From Paludibacteraceae bacterium (GTDB lineage: Bacteria; Bacteroidota; Bacteroidia; Bacteroidales; Paludibacteraceae), in NCBI GenBank assembly GCA_024401455.1, contig JAKSLA010000028.1, forward strand, positions 1-38,329: DNA of 38,329 bases, given 5' to 3'. The position numbers and the translations under genes are program-made. The notes under the pieces were generated by a model. The model made no database searches. It worked only from the letters and a program-made list of their open reading frames with translations, and was not told the origin of the DNA. Position 1 is the stretch's first letter. Each line of letters starts with the position of its first letter. This document shows positions 1 to 8,306 of this stretch, piece after piece.

Positions 1-1427
1 CATTGACCGAAGCAGGAACTTACGAGGCACACTTGTTGACCGAGGCCGGTTGCGATAGTTTGGTAACGTTGAAATTGACCGTTTTGGAAAAGAAGGAGAC
101 CACTTTGGAAGAGACAATCTGCAAGGGTGAAAATTTCACTTTCGGTGGCAAATTGTTGACCGAGGAAGGCACTTACGAAGATCATCTTTTGAGCCAATCA
201 GGTTGCGACAGTTTAGTGACGCTTAAACTTACCGTTTTGGAGAAGGTGGAGACTGAAATAGAAGAATCCATCTGCGAAGGCGAAAGTTACACTTTCAATG
301 GCAAGACATTGACAGACACAGGCATTTACGAAGAGTTGCTAACCTCTACTGTCGGTTGCGACAGTTTGGTGAAACTAAAACTGACGGTTTTGAGAAAATC
401 GCATGTGACAATATCGGATACGATTAAATTGTCAAGAATCTATAAAAAGAATGGATTCGACATCGACAATGCACAAATAGGAGAAAACATATTTGAGAAG
501 ACATGGCACAACCATTGGGGATGCGATAGTATCGTCACGCTGAATCTATACGTAGAATCAAGAGCATTCGACACCACCTACATATCCATCTGTGAAGGCG
601 AAGAACTGACTTGGAGAGGAATCGATTGCAGCAGTGCAGGAAAATACGAGACAACCACAACAACAGCAGACTCGGAGATGGATTCTCTACATGTCCTCAT
701 TGTCAACCACTACCCTAAATTGGAGTTGGACGAGCGTTATGAAATGAAAGTTTGTTATGGAACCACGACCGAATTCTCAGAGATTTGTTCGGACGACTAC
801 ACATTCCAATGGACACCATCCGACAATTTGTCGAGTACATCGGTTTGCAATCCAAAGATTCAAGCGAAAGTTGATTCTATCCAATATAAAGTATATGTAT
901 CAAACGAACGATGCAGAGACAGTTTCTTGGTTGATGTCTATGCAAGCGAAGGACCAAGCATCCAAGAGACCAACTACGATGTGCAAAACGACGAATATAC
1001 GGTAGTAGCCATCGGAGGAGAACCAGAATACACCTATTCATGGGAGGATGGTCCATGGCAAACAACGGCAGAGTATCAGAAGAAGTACACACCAAAACCG
1101 ACTTTAGTTCGCGTAAGGGATTCTCACGGATGTGAAGCAAAATCGTATGCAGCCATCTATTTACCAATTATTCCAGCAGAATACATGTCACCTAATGGAG
1201 ATGGCATTCGTGACACATGGGAGATTAAAAATCTGACTTACTATTCAACATACACCGTGAAGATTTACGATCGATACGGAAAGTTATTGATAAAATATGT
1301 CAATGAATATCCTGGATGGGACGGCATTTATATGGGAGTTCGAATGCCAAGTACGGATTATTGGTACACAATTAGCGTTGATGAGATAGACAAGGAATAT
1401 GTTGGGCACTTTACGCTTCTTCGATAA
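1..1427 (+). CDS. T9SS type B surface protein with 51-residue repeats, 3' part only
   Basis: This is the C-terminal 475 or so codons of a larger cell-surface protein; the open frame runs off the left edge, so the true start lies outside the window. It begins inside a tandem repeat of 51 residues (nt 114-266 and 267-419, with a partial copy before and a diverged 55-residue copy after). Each unit has an ICxGE motif and ends in GCDSLVxLxLTV, a pattern common in Bacteroidota adhesin-like proteins. After a less repetitive region the last ~85 residues contain YMSPNGDGIRDTW, a YDRYGK strand and GWDGIY. That is the gliding-motility-associated C-terminal (CHU_C, TIGR04131-like) domain, which routes proteins through T9SS as the type B signal. 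Export and surface attachment follow from the family; the ligand is unknown. The stop codon lies one nucleotide before a GC-rich repeat element. Confidence 0.88.
   Translation, partial: LTEAGTYEAHLLTEAGCDSLVTLKLTVLEKKETTLEETICKGENFTFGGKLLTEEGTYEDHLLSQSGCDSLVTLKLTVLEKVETEIEESICEGESYTFNGKTLTDTGIYEELLTSTVGCDSLVKLKLTVLRKSHVTISDTIKLSRIYKKNGFDIDNAQIGENIFEKTWHNHWGCDSIVTLNLYVESRAFDTTYISICEGEELTWRGIDCSSAGKYETTTTTADSEMDSLHVLIVNHYPKLELDERYEMKVCYGTTTEFSEICSDDYTFQWTPSDNLSSTSVCNPKIQAKVDSIQYKVYVSNERCRDSFLVDVYASEGPSIQETNYDVQNDEYTVVAIGGEPEYTYSWEDGPWQTTAEYQKKYTPKPTLVRVRDSHGCEAKSYAAIYLPIIPAEYMSPNGDGIRDTWEIKNLTYYSTYTVKIYDRYGKLLIKYVNEYPGWDGIYMGVRMPSTDYWYTISVDEIDKEYVGHFTLLR
114..419 (+). repeat. Two in-frame 153-bp coding repeats
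   Basis: Nt 114-266 and 267-419 encode consecutive 51-residue units of the surface protein. A partial unit precedes them (nt 3-113) and a diverged 165-nt unit follows (nt 420-584). Stretches such as the codons for GCDSLV are nearly identical in DNA between units, which is consistent with expansion by recombination. Confidence 0.8.
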
Positions 1428-1428
1428 C

Positions 1429-1717
1429 CCGTAGGGGCGGCGCCTTGTGCCCGCCCTGGTGAAATTCCCGCCCCACGGTGGGAAGGGCAACCACAAGGGA
1501 TTGCCCCAACATCGCCTGACGATTTGCGGGTGTTTCATTAAATGTAATGTCCGTGAAAACAACGATTTATTGGTGTAACGTCGGTGATGTTGTCCGTGAA
1601 AACAACGGTTTGGCGATGTATTCACCAGGGACGGGCACAAGGCACCGCAAAAATGGGCGGGGATTTCACCGGGAGTGCGAAATTCACCAGGGCGGGCACA
1701 AGGCGCCGCCCCTACGG
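1429..1717. repeat. GC-rich intergenic element with 35-bp terminal inverted repeats
   Basis: The whole gap between two convergent genes is one repeat element. Nt 1429-1463 and nt 1683-1717 are perfect inverted copies over 35 bp, with core GGGCGGGCACAAGGC in the right arm. Inside are a further imperfect direct copy of the right arm (about 1621-1648) and two copies of a 17-bp word TGTCCGTGAAAACAACG at 1548-1564 and 1591-1607. The arms end 1 nt from the stop codon on the left and 2 nt from the stop codon on the right. The element could fold into a long stem and act as a transcription barrier. No transposase gene is present, so a MITE-like or REP-like nature is only inferred. Confidence 0.8.
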
Positions 1718-1719
1718 CA

Positions 1720-4362
1720 TTAAACATTACGTTTCTTTTTGGTTTCCAACCATTCTTCCAATTTTTCGATGCTGATACCTTCGCTTTCGAAGGCACGCAC
1801 CAATGTAACGGCTCGTCGCTGTTCGGGATTCAGACCTCGAAGGGTTGGATCGTCCGTTATACCCAAGAAGAAGAGAATGTCGGGCGTGTCAATAGCATAA
1901 CAAGCGGCGAGATGGTCCACCGAACCAATTTCAGAAGGCGTTCTCAATTCGCCAGAGAGATCGTAGAGCCACTTCTCCGAAAAAATGGAATGCCATGCCG
2001 TGGTATGCCTGAGCGTCTCCTCGGTGCGCGTCTTCTTCGCCTTCTCCACATAACTATATTTACCCTCCAACGAGCGTTGAAACATATAGGAACTTTGGCG
2101 TTCAATCCGAGCAGAGAGCAATTTGAAAAACGCCGCCGAGGCCGTCTTGGTGATGTGAGTGAAAAACGCATCAAAACCGGATATTTCACAATCCTCTATC
2201 TGCTGGTCGCCATTATCATACTGGCGTAAACTCTTAGGATTCAAAGACAAGCGTAGCGCTTCTTGCGATCTGGGAGAGCGATTCACTTGGTTGATTTTCA
2301 AGCCAAAAGAAACACCTATAGCCGAAAGAAATTGATAGAACGCCTCTCGCTTTTCCGGCAAGAAACCCTCTTTCACCAAACGGGCATCTAAAAATGCTGC
2401 CGTAGCATCGAAAGCTAAAAAATCCTTTAATGGCTTCAACTCCACATAGATTTCGGATGGCTGGCGAAAAACCGAAACGCCATCAGCCCCAACCGAAGGG
2501 ATAAAAGGGACTTCAGCAAACAATCCTAAAAATCGCTCCAGTCGGCTATCCTTAAAGCGGAACGATTGATAAACATCCACAAAAAGATTCATATCACGGG
2601 AGATGGTTGCCCAATCAGATACAGAAACCGTATGCGACCGATAGCGAGGCAACACAACACACTCAACCTCCGACAGCAAATCAGGCTTTGATACACCCAA
2701 CAGAGAGAAGAATCGACGACTCGCAGCATCTTCCATCAACTCCGGATGTACTTCGGCAAACGAATGGACTCCCCCATCGGGAAAGAAAACCAACGGTTTG
2801 CCCGATTCATCGAAGGCAGGCAAAAATTGACCGTCGGCACAATAGATCAACATCTGCCGGCGCGCCTTCTCCAAACTCCACTCCGTAGGGTGAGAGGCGA
2901 AATAGCCGTACAACTGTTTCAGCCACTCCACGCTTTGCGATTGGAGGAAGGGCGTGTTTATATCGTCTATCAAAGTATCTGCCGTGACGTGTAGGGATAA
3001 CAGCCGATGTTCGGAAAGATAGGCGAATAGGCGTGCCGAATCCTTCGTCAAAGACAAAAAAGACCAATCCATCCCGTCTTGGCCTATTTGCGGCAAGAGC
3101 GAGAGAGAAGCGGCCTTGTCAAGCAAATCCATCAACGACCTGTCCTCACAATAGCGCGTATGGCGGGCATCAACATACCCTCGACAAGAGCGGAAGATGG
3201 CGTCGGAAGACAATTTATCCACAAAACGGTCGTAGAAGAGAGAAAAGAGCGAGATAGGTTCCCTACCCGACTTGGTTTTCTTGAAAAAACGACTATGGTC
3301 TATCGGTATGACAGTAAACAGATTATCGTTTAATATGGGTTCGCCCGAACACGTTTTCATGGAGGTCAATAAGGAGAGAGCATCCGTAGCCAAAAGGGCC
3401 AATTGCTCCATCATTTGAAGATTCCATGCCTCGCCTCGCTTGATTCCTTCACGGCTGTCCGTCAGCAAGAATGGAGCATGAATCAAAAAATTCAAATCCG
3501 TGCGCTCCTTGGTCGGAAAATAGCAATAAGCCACTTCATCGGTTGCTGGCTCAACAGCCAAGGCGCCCTCCTTCTGCGCCGAGAAGGCTACCACGCCGTC
3601 CAACCGTTCTTTACTGGAAGAAGAGAAGTCGCGTGAAAAAAAATGGTAATACGCAACATTCCTATCCGCATTCATCGCCTGTATTTCTTCCACAAAAGAG
3701 TATTCGGCCGTGGACGAGAACGTCGATTGGATTCGGCGCTCATAACTGCCCGCCTCACCGTCTGCCACTTCCCAATCAACACGAAGGAGCGACCTTAGAA
3801 AAAGCAACGGATGGTTCAAATGTTTCAACTTATCCAAAACTTCCGGGTATGCCTTTGACGGCTCACGAAAAGGAATGACAAAAAGGGTTTCTCCCTTCCT
3901 ACGCAACAACGGGAAGGGTTCGTCCTTTTCTGGAACGATGTAGTTGACTATCTTAAAACAAAAGGAATCATCCTCAATATGAGGGAGATCCGTATATTGG
4001 AAGACGGACTTGAAGCCGACACCGAATTTTCCGATGGCGTTGGTTCCCGTCTTCGAACTCGCCCCTATCGAAGTGATGGCGTTGAGATGGCCAATAGGGG
4101 CGCCATGTTCCTCTTCGTCGGCATCTGTTATCGTAAATGGTACAATCCCATTATGGATATAGCATAACTTATCCGGATAAAGCAGAATACGGACAGAGGT
4201 AGCCCCTGCATCGTCCGAATTTTGTAGCAATTCAAAAAGGAAATGGGCTTGGTCGGAATATTTATCGACCACCATTTTCCACACGCCAACGGTAGCAGGG
4301 TCATTCAACTGCGTGAACAACCGTGCCCTCTTATCATGCAACTTTTTGAAAAGGTCTGCCAT
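1720..4362 (-). CDS. Sacsin/HSP90-like (GHKL) ATPase domain protein
   Basis: This 880-residue cytoplasmic protein starts with a GHKL-type ATPase fold like that of sacsin and HSP90. The N-box is FELLQNSDDAGA (residues 43-54, with E44, N48 and D51), followed by an IGASSK segment (99-104) and the glycine-rich lid GKFGVGFKSVF (111-121). The remaining ~700 residues show no domain I recognise. There is no signal peptide or membrane segment. Relatives with this N-terminus are often much longer, and this one stops 2 nt from the GC-rich repeat element, so loss of a C-terminal portion is possible, though its end (acidic/basic helix, then KKKRNV) looks natural. Standalone bacterial sacsin-like ATPases have no firm function; a chaperone or phage-defence role would be conjecture. 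It follows the LOG gene by 88 nt on the same strand. Confidence 0.75.
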   Translation of the reverse strand: MADLFKKLHDKRARLFTQLNDPATVGVWKMVVDKYSDQAHFLFELLQNSDDAGATSVRILLYPDKLCYIHNGIVPFTITDADEEEHGAPIGHLNAITSIGASSKTGTNAIGKFGVGFKSVFQYTDLPHIEDDSFCFKIVNYIVPEKDEPFPLLRRKGETLFVIPFREPSKAYPEVLDKLKHLNHPLLFLRSLLRVDWEVADGEAGSYERRIQSTFSSTAEYSFVEEIQAMNADRNVAYYHFFSRDFSSSSKERLDGVVAFSAQKEGALAVEPATDEVAYCYFPTKERTDLNFLIHAPFLLTDSREGIKRGEAWNLQMMEQLALLATDALSLLTSMKTCSGEPILNDNLFTVIPIDHSRFFKKTKSGREPISLFSLFYDRFVDKLSSDAIFRSCRGYVDARHTRYCEDRSLMDLLDKAASLSLLPQIGQDGMDWSFLSLTKDSARLFAYLSEHRLLSLHVTADTLIDDINTPFLQSQSVEWLKQLYGYFASHPTEWSLEKARRQMLIYCADGQFLPAFDESGKPLVFFPDGGVHSFAEVHPELMEDAASRRFFSLLGVSKPDLLSEVECVVLPRYRSHTVSVSDWATISRDMNLFVDVYQSFRFKDSRLERFLGLFAEVPFIPSVGADGVSVFRQPSEIYVELKPLKDFLAFDATAAFLDARLVKEGFLPEKREAFYQFLSAIGVSFGLKINQVNRSPRSQEALRLSLNPKSLRQYDNGDQQIEDCEISGFDAFFTHITKTASAAFFKLLSARIERQSSYMFQRSLEGKYSYVEKAKKTRTEETLRHTTAWHSIFSEKWLYDLSGELRTPSEIGSVDHLAACYAIDTPDILFFLGITDDPTLRGLNPEQRRAVTLVRAFESEGISIEKLEEWLETKKKRNV

Positions 4363-4450
4363 TGCTTTCCGTTCCTATTTAGAGATTTTACAACCCCACG
4401 ATTTTAGAAGTTGTTTAAATTATACGAAAGATTTCTAATCATATAAGAGA

Positions 4451-5026
4451 CTATAAAGCCGCTTTGCTCAACGCCTCATCACGCGACCATTCGGCTGCCT
4501 TGCGAATAGCAGGAATAACCTCGGCTGCCGAAGAGACGACGGTCACCAGTTCCAAGTGTTCTCGGCGCATAAATTGCTCATCCACTGCTTTTTCAAGCAT
4601 TGCCAACATAGGGCCATAATAGTTGTCCACGTTCAAGATCACAATGGGTTTCAGGAACAAGCCCAACTGCTTCCAAGTGATGACTTCCAGCAACTCCTCA
4701 AACGTACCGATGCCACCTGGCATTGCAATGGCTGCATCTGCATCTTTCACCATGCGCTGCTTGCGCTCGTGCATCGTATTGACCACCACAGTCTCAACCT
4801 TGGGGTTGTCCCAGCCTTGATCCACCATAAACTGAGGGATGATGCCCGTAATGGAACCGCCAAAATCAAGCATGGCTTGAGCCAATTCGCCCATCAAACC
4901 AACACTGCCTCCCCCATAATTGCAGGCGACCTTCTCTTCCGACAAGATTCTGCCCAACTCATAGGCCTCACGCTTATAAGACGCTGAAACCTTTGTACTT
5001 GACGCACAATATACACTAACCCTCAT
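4451..5026 (-). CDS. LOG family nucleotide phosphoribohydrolase (TIGR00730)
   Basis: This 191-residue Rossmann-fold protein belongs to the LOG / lysine-decarboxylase-like family, whose members release a base from nucleoside 5'-monophosphates (cytokinin activation in plants; purine nucleotide turnover is likely in bacteria). The family signature PGGIGTFEE is at residues 103-111, with upstream YGGG (37-40) and HERK (86-89) contributing to nucleotide binding and catalysis. Length is typical. The start codon lies 26 nt downstream of a TAnnTTTG-type -7 box read on the minus strand. It may be cotranscribed with the downstream ATPase gene, 88 nt away, but nothing links their functions. The physiological substrate cannot be read from sequence. 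Confidence 0.92.
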   Translation of the reverse strand: MRVSVYCASSTKVSASYKREAYELGRILSEEKVACNYGGGSVGLMGELAQAMLDFGGSITGIIPQFMVDQGWDNPKVETVVVNTMHERKQRMVKDADAAIAMPGGIGTFEELLEVITWKQLGLFLKPIVILNVDNYYGPMLAMLEKAVDEQFMRREHLELVTVVSSAAEVIPAIRKAAEWSRDEALSKAAL

Positions 5027-5051
5027 TTTCTCATTCTATTAGTCGTTCCTA

Positions 5052-5059
5052 CAAAAATA
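5052..5059 (-). promoter_or_regulatory. -7 promoter box for the LOG gene
   Basis: The minus strand reads TATTTTTG, matching the Bacteroidota -7 consensus TAnnTTTG, 25 nt upstream of the LOG start codon. I do not see a clear TTG at the -33 position. Confidence 0.5.
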
Positions 5060-5129
5060 AGATTTTTCAATCAAAAAGAAAAAGGAACTTCCTCGCTTAC
5101 ACTCAGAAATTCCTTCATCGGTACGGGCA

Positions 5130-5213
5130 CCCCTTGTGGGTGCCCCCTTTCCCCTTGTGGGTGCCCTTTTTCCCCTTGTGGGTGCCCTCTTTCCCCTTGT
5201 GGGTGCCCTCTTT
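5130..5213. repeat. Four tandem copies of a 21-bp palindromic repeat
   Basis: Copies lie at 5130-5150, 5151-5171, 5172-5192 and 5193-5213, all exactly 21 bp and differing only in the pyrimidine-rich end. The core CCCCTTGTGGGTGCCC together with neighbouring bases forms an inverted repeat (GGGCACC...GGGTGCCC) around CTTGT. The array ends 8 nt downstream of the waaA stop codon. Its CACAAGGG/GGGCAC vocabulary resembles the other GC-rich clusters at 1429-1717 and 11419-11515. Confidence 0.92.
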
Positions 5214-5221
5214 ATTTGATC

Positions 5222-6460
5222 TTATGCCTTGGGGCCGAAAAGAGCCGCAAGAACTGCGTCGGACGCACCACAATTGTCTGCCACAAACTGGCGAGCCTCG
5301 GCAGCCGCTCTATTAAACGAATCCGAGTCAGTGTCCAACAAATCATTCACCACTTTGGCAAATTCCGCACCGTCCTGGATTGGGAAGGCGCCGCCAACTT
5401 TCACCATCTCAACAGCCTCTCTAAACTTTTGGTAATTAGGTCCGAAGATGACAGGCATACCATAAACGGCCGCCTCCAGAATATTGTGGATGCCGACGCC
5501 AAAGCCACCACCCACATAAGCCACTTCACCATAACGATAGATGGAAGAGAGAAGACCGAAGCAGTCGATAATCAAACAGTCAGCCTTAGCCGCCTCCTCA
5601 GGCGTTGTCTTAGAATAGCGCACATAAGGGCGATTCAACTTAGAGATGATATCTTCAAGGTGCGACTCATGAATCTCATGAGGGGCGATGATCAACTTCA
5701 TATCAGGGTGTTCGTTGAAATAAGGGAGCATAAAGGCCTCATCCTTAGGCCAAGAACTACCTGCGACCAACACACGCTTTCCCCCTTTGAACGCCTCAAC
5801 AATCGGCAACTCCTTGGATGCTTTGGCAATCGCCAAAACACGGTCGAAACGCGTGTCGCCCACGATTGAAACATTCTTTATGCCAATAGAAGCCAAAAGA
5901 TCTTGAGAATTCTTGTCCTGTACGAAAAGATGTTTGAAGTTGAACAAGAAGTTACGGTACCAACCACCATACGATTTGAAGAACACCTGTTCCTTACGGA
6001 AAATGGCCGATACAATGTAGGTCGGTACATTGTTCTTCTTCAACTCAGACAAATAATTTCCCCAAAACTCATACTTGATGAAAATGGCAATCGAAGGATT
6101 GACCATGCGGACAAATCGTTTGGCATTCCAAGAGGTATCCATCGGCAGGTAGCAGATAATCTCTGCGCCGTCGTAATTCTTACGAACCTCATAACCAGAA
6201 GGAGAGAAAAACGTAAGAAGAATCTTATATTCAGGATGTTCACGCTTTATGGCTTCGATTATCGGACGCCCCTGCTCAAACTCGCCCAACGAAGAGACGT
6301 GCATCCAAATGAACTTGTCATTATACACAATGCGCGAAGCGATAAAGGAAAAAACATCCTTACGCCCTTGGATAAACTTCTTCGCCTTGTCATTAAAGAA
6401 CGAAGCGATGTAAACCAACGCATAATAGAGCAAAATGCCAAGATTGTATATCAACTTCAT
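5222..6460 (-). CDS. waaA: 3-deoxy-D-manno-octulosonic acid (Kdo) transferase
   Basis: WaaA (KdtA) transfers Kdo from CMP-Kdo to lipid A precursor at the inner face of the cytoplasmic membrane, the first core step of LPS synthesis. The protein has an N-terminal hydrophobic anchor (LGILLYYALVYIASFF) and then the family hallmark WMHVSSLGEFEQGRP with the proposed catalytic Glu. KYEFWGNY, VAGSSWPKDE and the C-terminal GGGFGVGIHNILEAAVYG match the GT-B donor-binding half. I chose the ATG at 6460 (412 residues) because the frame upstream to 6505 encodes polar residues not typical of the family. It lies 68 nt after gltX but is separated from it by a strong intrinsic terminator, so it probably has its own promoter. 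Confidence 0.95.
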   Translation of the reverse strand: MKLIYNLGILLYYALVYIASFFNDKAKKFIQGRKDVFSFIASRIVYNDKFIWMHVSSLGEFEQGRPIIEAIKREHPEYKILLTFFSPSGYEVRKNYDGAEIICYLPMDTSWNAKRFVRMVNPSIAIFIKYEFWGNYLSELKKNNVPTYIVSAIFRKEQVFFKSYGGWYRNFLFNFKHLFVQDKNSQDLLASIGIKNVSIVGDTRFDRVLAIAKASKELPIVEAFKGGKRVLVAGSSWPKDEAFMLPYFNEHPDMKLIIAPHEIHESHLEDIISKLNRPYVRYSKTTPEEAAKADCLIIDCFGLLSSIYRYGEVAYVGGGFGVGIHNILEAAVYGMPVIFGPNYQKFREAVEMVKVGGAFPIQDGAEFAKVVNDLLDTDSDSFNRAAAEARQFVADNCGASDAVLAALFGPKA

Positions 6461-6484
6461 GATGTTAGATGTCAATATCTTATC

Positions 6485-6521
6485 AAAAAAGCGGCGACAA
6501 CTCAACCACTGAGTCGTCGCC
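6485..6521 (-). terminator. Intrinsic terminator of gltX
   Basis: On the minus strand GGCGAC and ACTCA pair with TGAGT and GTCGCC around a 5-nt loop, with one internal mismatch (6493-6521). A run of six T (6485-6490) follows two nucleotides later. It lies between gltX and waaA and should uncouple them. Confidence 0.85.
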
Positions 6522-6528
6522 CTCTATA

Positions 6529-8049
6529 TTATTTCAACACTTCCAATGCAGCAGAAAGACGTCTTAACGTCTCTTCCTTGCCGATGATATTCAAAATATC
6601 AAATATTTGTGGACCACGCGCTGCTCCCACAATCGTAATACGGAAAGCATTCATAACGTCACCCAATTTATACTCTTTCGAAGCCACCCAGTCAAGAACA
6701 GTCTTCTCATTCTCCAAAACAGCCGAATAGTCTTGGAGACTCTCCAGAACTGCATAAAGTTCCTTCATCTGAGCCGGACTATACTCTTTCCAACGCTTCT
6801 TCAACGACTTCTCATCGTATTCTGTTGGTGCCTCGAAGAGGTAGTTGGTTTCATACCAAAGATCCTTTACGAAATGAACGCGGTCGCGAACCAAAGAGAC
6901 CATATATTTGATCGTCTCCATATCACGCTTGAATCCCTTAGCCTCAACAATTGGAGCAAACAAAGCTGCAATCTCATCGTCAGACTTCATGGCCAAGTAT
7001 TGCTTGTTGAACCACTTACCCTTCTCATAATCGAAACGGGCGCCTGCCTTGCTACAACGCTCCAACGAGAAGAGGTCAATCAACTCTTGCATTGTAAACA
7101 CCTCCTTCTCAACACCTGGGTTCCAACCCAACAACGCCAAGAAGTTGACAACAGCCTCAGGGAAATAACCCGACTCTCTGTATCCGCTGGAGATATCGCC
7201 AGTCTTAGGATCAGTCCATTGCAATGGGAATACAGGGAAACCAAGACGGTCACCGTCACGCTTGCTCAACTTTCCGTTGCCCTCCGGTTTCAACAAGAGA
7301 GGCAAGTGTGCGAAAGAAGGCATCGTATCTGCCCAACCGAAATAACGGTAGAGCAAAACGTGAAGCGGAGCAGAAGGCAACCACTCCTCACCACGGATAA
7401 CGTGCGTAATCTCCATCAAGTGGTCATCAACGATGTTTGCCAAGTGATAAGTAGGCAACTCGTCAGCAGCCTTATACAACACCTTGTCGTCCAAGACATT
7501 TGAATTGATGACAACCTTACCACGGATAAGGTCATTCACCTCGATATCTTCATTGGGTTCCACCTTGATACGAACCACATATTTTTCTCCGTTGGCAATA
7601 CGTTGCTCCACCTCTTCCTTTGAAAGGGTCAAAGAGTTCACGCCACTCATACGCGTGTGGGCATCGTATTGGAAATTAGGGATTGAGTTTCTCTTAGCCT
7701 CCAACTCTTCTGGCGTATCAAAAGCCATATAGGCATAGCCCGCATCCAAGAGTTGCTTAACGTATTTCTTATAGATATCACGACGCTCGCTCTGACGATA
7801 TGGCGCATGGTCTCCACCGATACCTACACCTTCATCAAAAGAGATGCCCAACCACTTGAACGACTCAATGATATACTCCTCCGCACCTGGCACAAATCGT
7901 TGTGAATCGGTATCCTCGATACGCAACAAAAGGTCACCGCCATGCTTTTTAGCGAACAAATAATTGAACAAGGCTGTTCTCACACCGCCAATATGAAGAG
8001 CTCCCGTAGGACTTGGGGCAAAACGCACCCTCACTTTTCTCTCTGCCAT
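6529..8049 (-). CDS. gltX: Glutamyl-tRNA synthetase
   Basis: GltX charges tRNA-Glu with glutamate using ATP in the cytoplasm. The class I signatures are intact: the HIGH-type motif [11 protein letters not shown] at residues 12-22 and the KMSKS-type motif KLSKR at 260-264. The length of 506 residues is normal, and the C-terminal anticodon-binding region is present. The ATG at 8049 gives the canonical short N-terminus before the first beta strand ([11 protein letters not shown]). The message appears to start about 140 nt upstream, so it carries a long leader that contains the structured element at 8092-8180. Whether that element controls the gene is unknown. No frameshift or missing motif was seen. 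Confidence 0.97.
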   Translation of the reverse strand: MAERKVRVRFAPSPTGALHIGGVRTALFNYLFAKKHGGDLLLRIEDTDSQRFVPGAEEYIIESFKWLGISFDEGVGIGGDHAPYRQSERRDIYKKYVKQLLDAGYAYMAFDTPEELEAKRNSIPNFQYDAHTRMSGVNSLTLSKEEVEQRIANGEKYVVRIKVEPNEDIEVNDLIRGKVVINSNVLDDKVLYKAADELPTYHLANIVDDHLMEITHVIRGEEWLPSAPLHVLLYRYFGWADTMPSFAHLPLLLKPEGNGKLSKRDGDRLGFPVFPLQWTDPKTGDISSGYRESGYFPEAVVNFLALLGWNPGVEKEVFTMQELIDLFSLERCSKAGARFDYEKGKWFNKQYLAMKSDDEIAALFAPIVEAKGFKRDMETIKYMVSLVRDRVHFVKDLWYETNYLFEAPTEYDEKSLKKRWKEYSPAQMKELYAVLESLQDYSAVLENEKTVLDWVASKEYKLGDVMNAFRITIVGAARGPQIFDILNIIGKEETLRRLSAALEVLK

Positions 8050-8091
8050 AAATTATATTCTATAAGAATTTCTATTGTTATCTATACTTAA

Positions 8092-8180
8092 GCGGGAACT
8101 TAAATATTCCCCAGTTTTCTAATTTCACATTAAGGGATTCATTGAAAATCTTTGCACAATTTTGAAAGAAGCCCTTTAAA
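8092..8180 (-). other. Structured leader element, copy A (gltX)
   Basis: Read on the minus strand this segment matches the one at 17911-17990 in sequence and in fold. An outer stem joins a 5' GGGCTT to a 3' AAGTTCCC, a short TTG/CAA hairpin lies on the 5' side, and AATCCC pairs with GGGGAAT around an A/T-rich loop. It lies directly after the likely start site of the gltX message, inside the 5' untranslated region. It may be an RNA regulatory motif or a small palindromic dispersed repeat. Confidence 0.55.
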
Positions 8181-8192
8181 ATATCCGAGCGG

Positions 8193-8200
8193 CAAAGTTA
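8193..8200 (-). promoter_or_regulatory. -7 promoter box for gltX
   Basis: The minus strand reads TAACTTTG, a match to TAnnTTTG. It predicts a transcript start near 8186, giving a leader of roughly 135 nt before the gltX ATG. The -33 element is not obvious. Confidence 0.5.
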
Positions 8201-8241
8201 ATACAAATATCACAAACTACTGATAAGTTTAGATATGATAT

Positions 8242-8261
8242 GTAACAAGATTTCTTGTTAC
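8242..8261. other. Perfect 8-bp hairpin downstream of the T9SS gene
   Basis: GTAACAAG and CTTGTTAC pair around ATTT. It lies 46 nt downstream of the stop codon of the minus-strand T9SS gene. No T-tract follows on either strand, so its role as a terminator is uncertain. Confidence 0.4.
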
Positions 8262-8306
8262 TCTGCCCTACTTCCAGAGCCGTATCGTTCAGTAAAACTT
8301 GCCTTC

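Noticed and set aside
1584-2229. Plus-strand open frames over the repeat element and the 3' end of the ATPase gene
   Set aside because: They overlap the ATPase gene antisense or the non-coding repeat, and have no recognisable domains.
5130-5213. CRISPR array
   Set aside because: The repeats are contiguous with no spacers, and no cas genes are present.
5134-5316. Open frame across the 21-bp tandem repeats encoding a WVPxFPL-type repeat peptide
   Set aside because: Since 21 is a multiple of three, the repeat array is open by chance. It runs into waaA antisense sequence and has no signals of expression.
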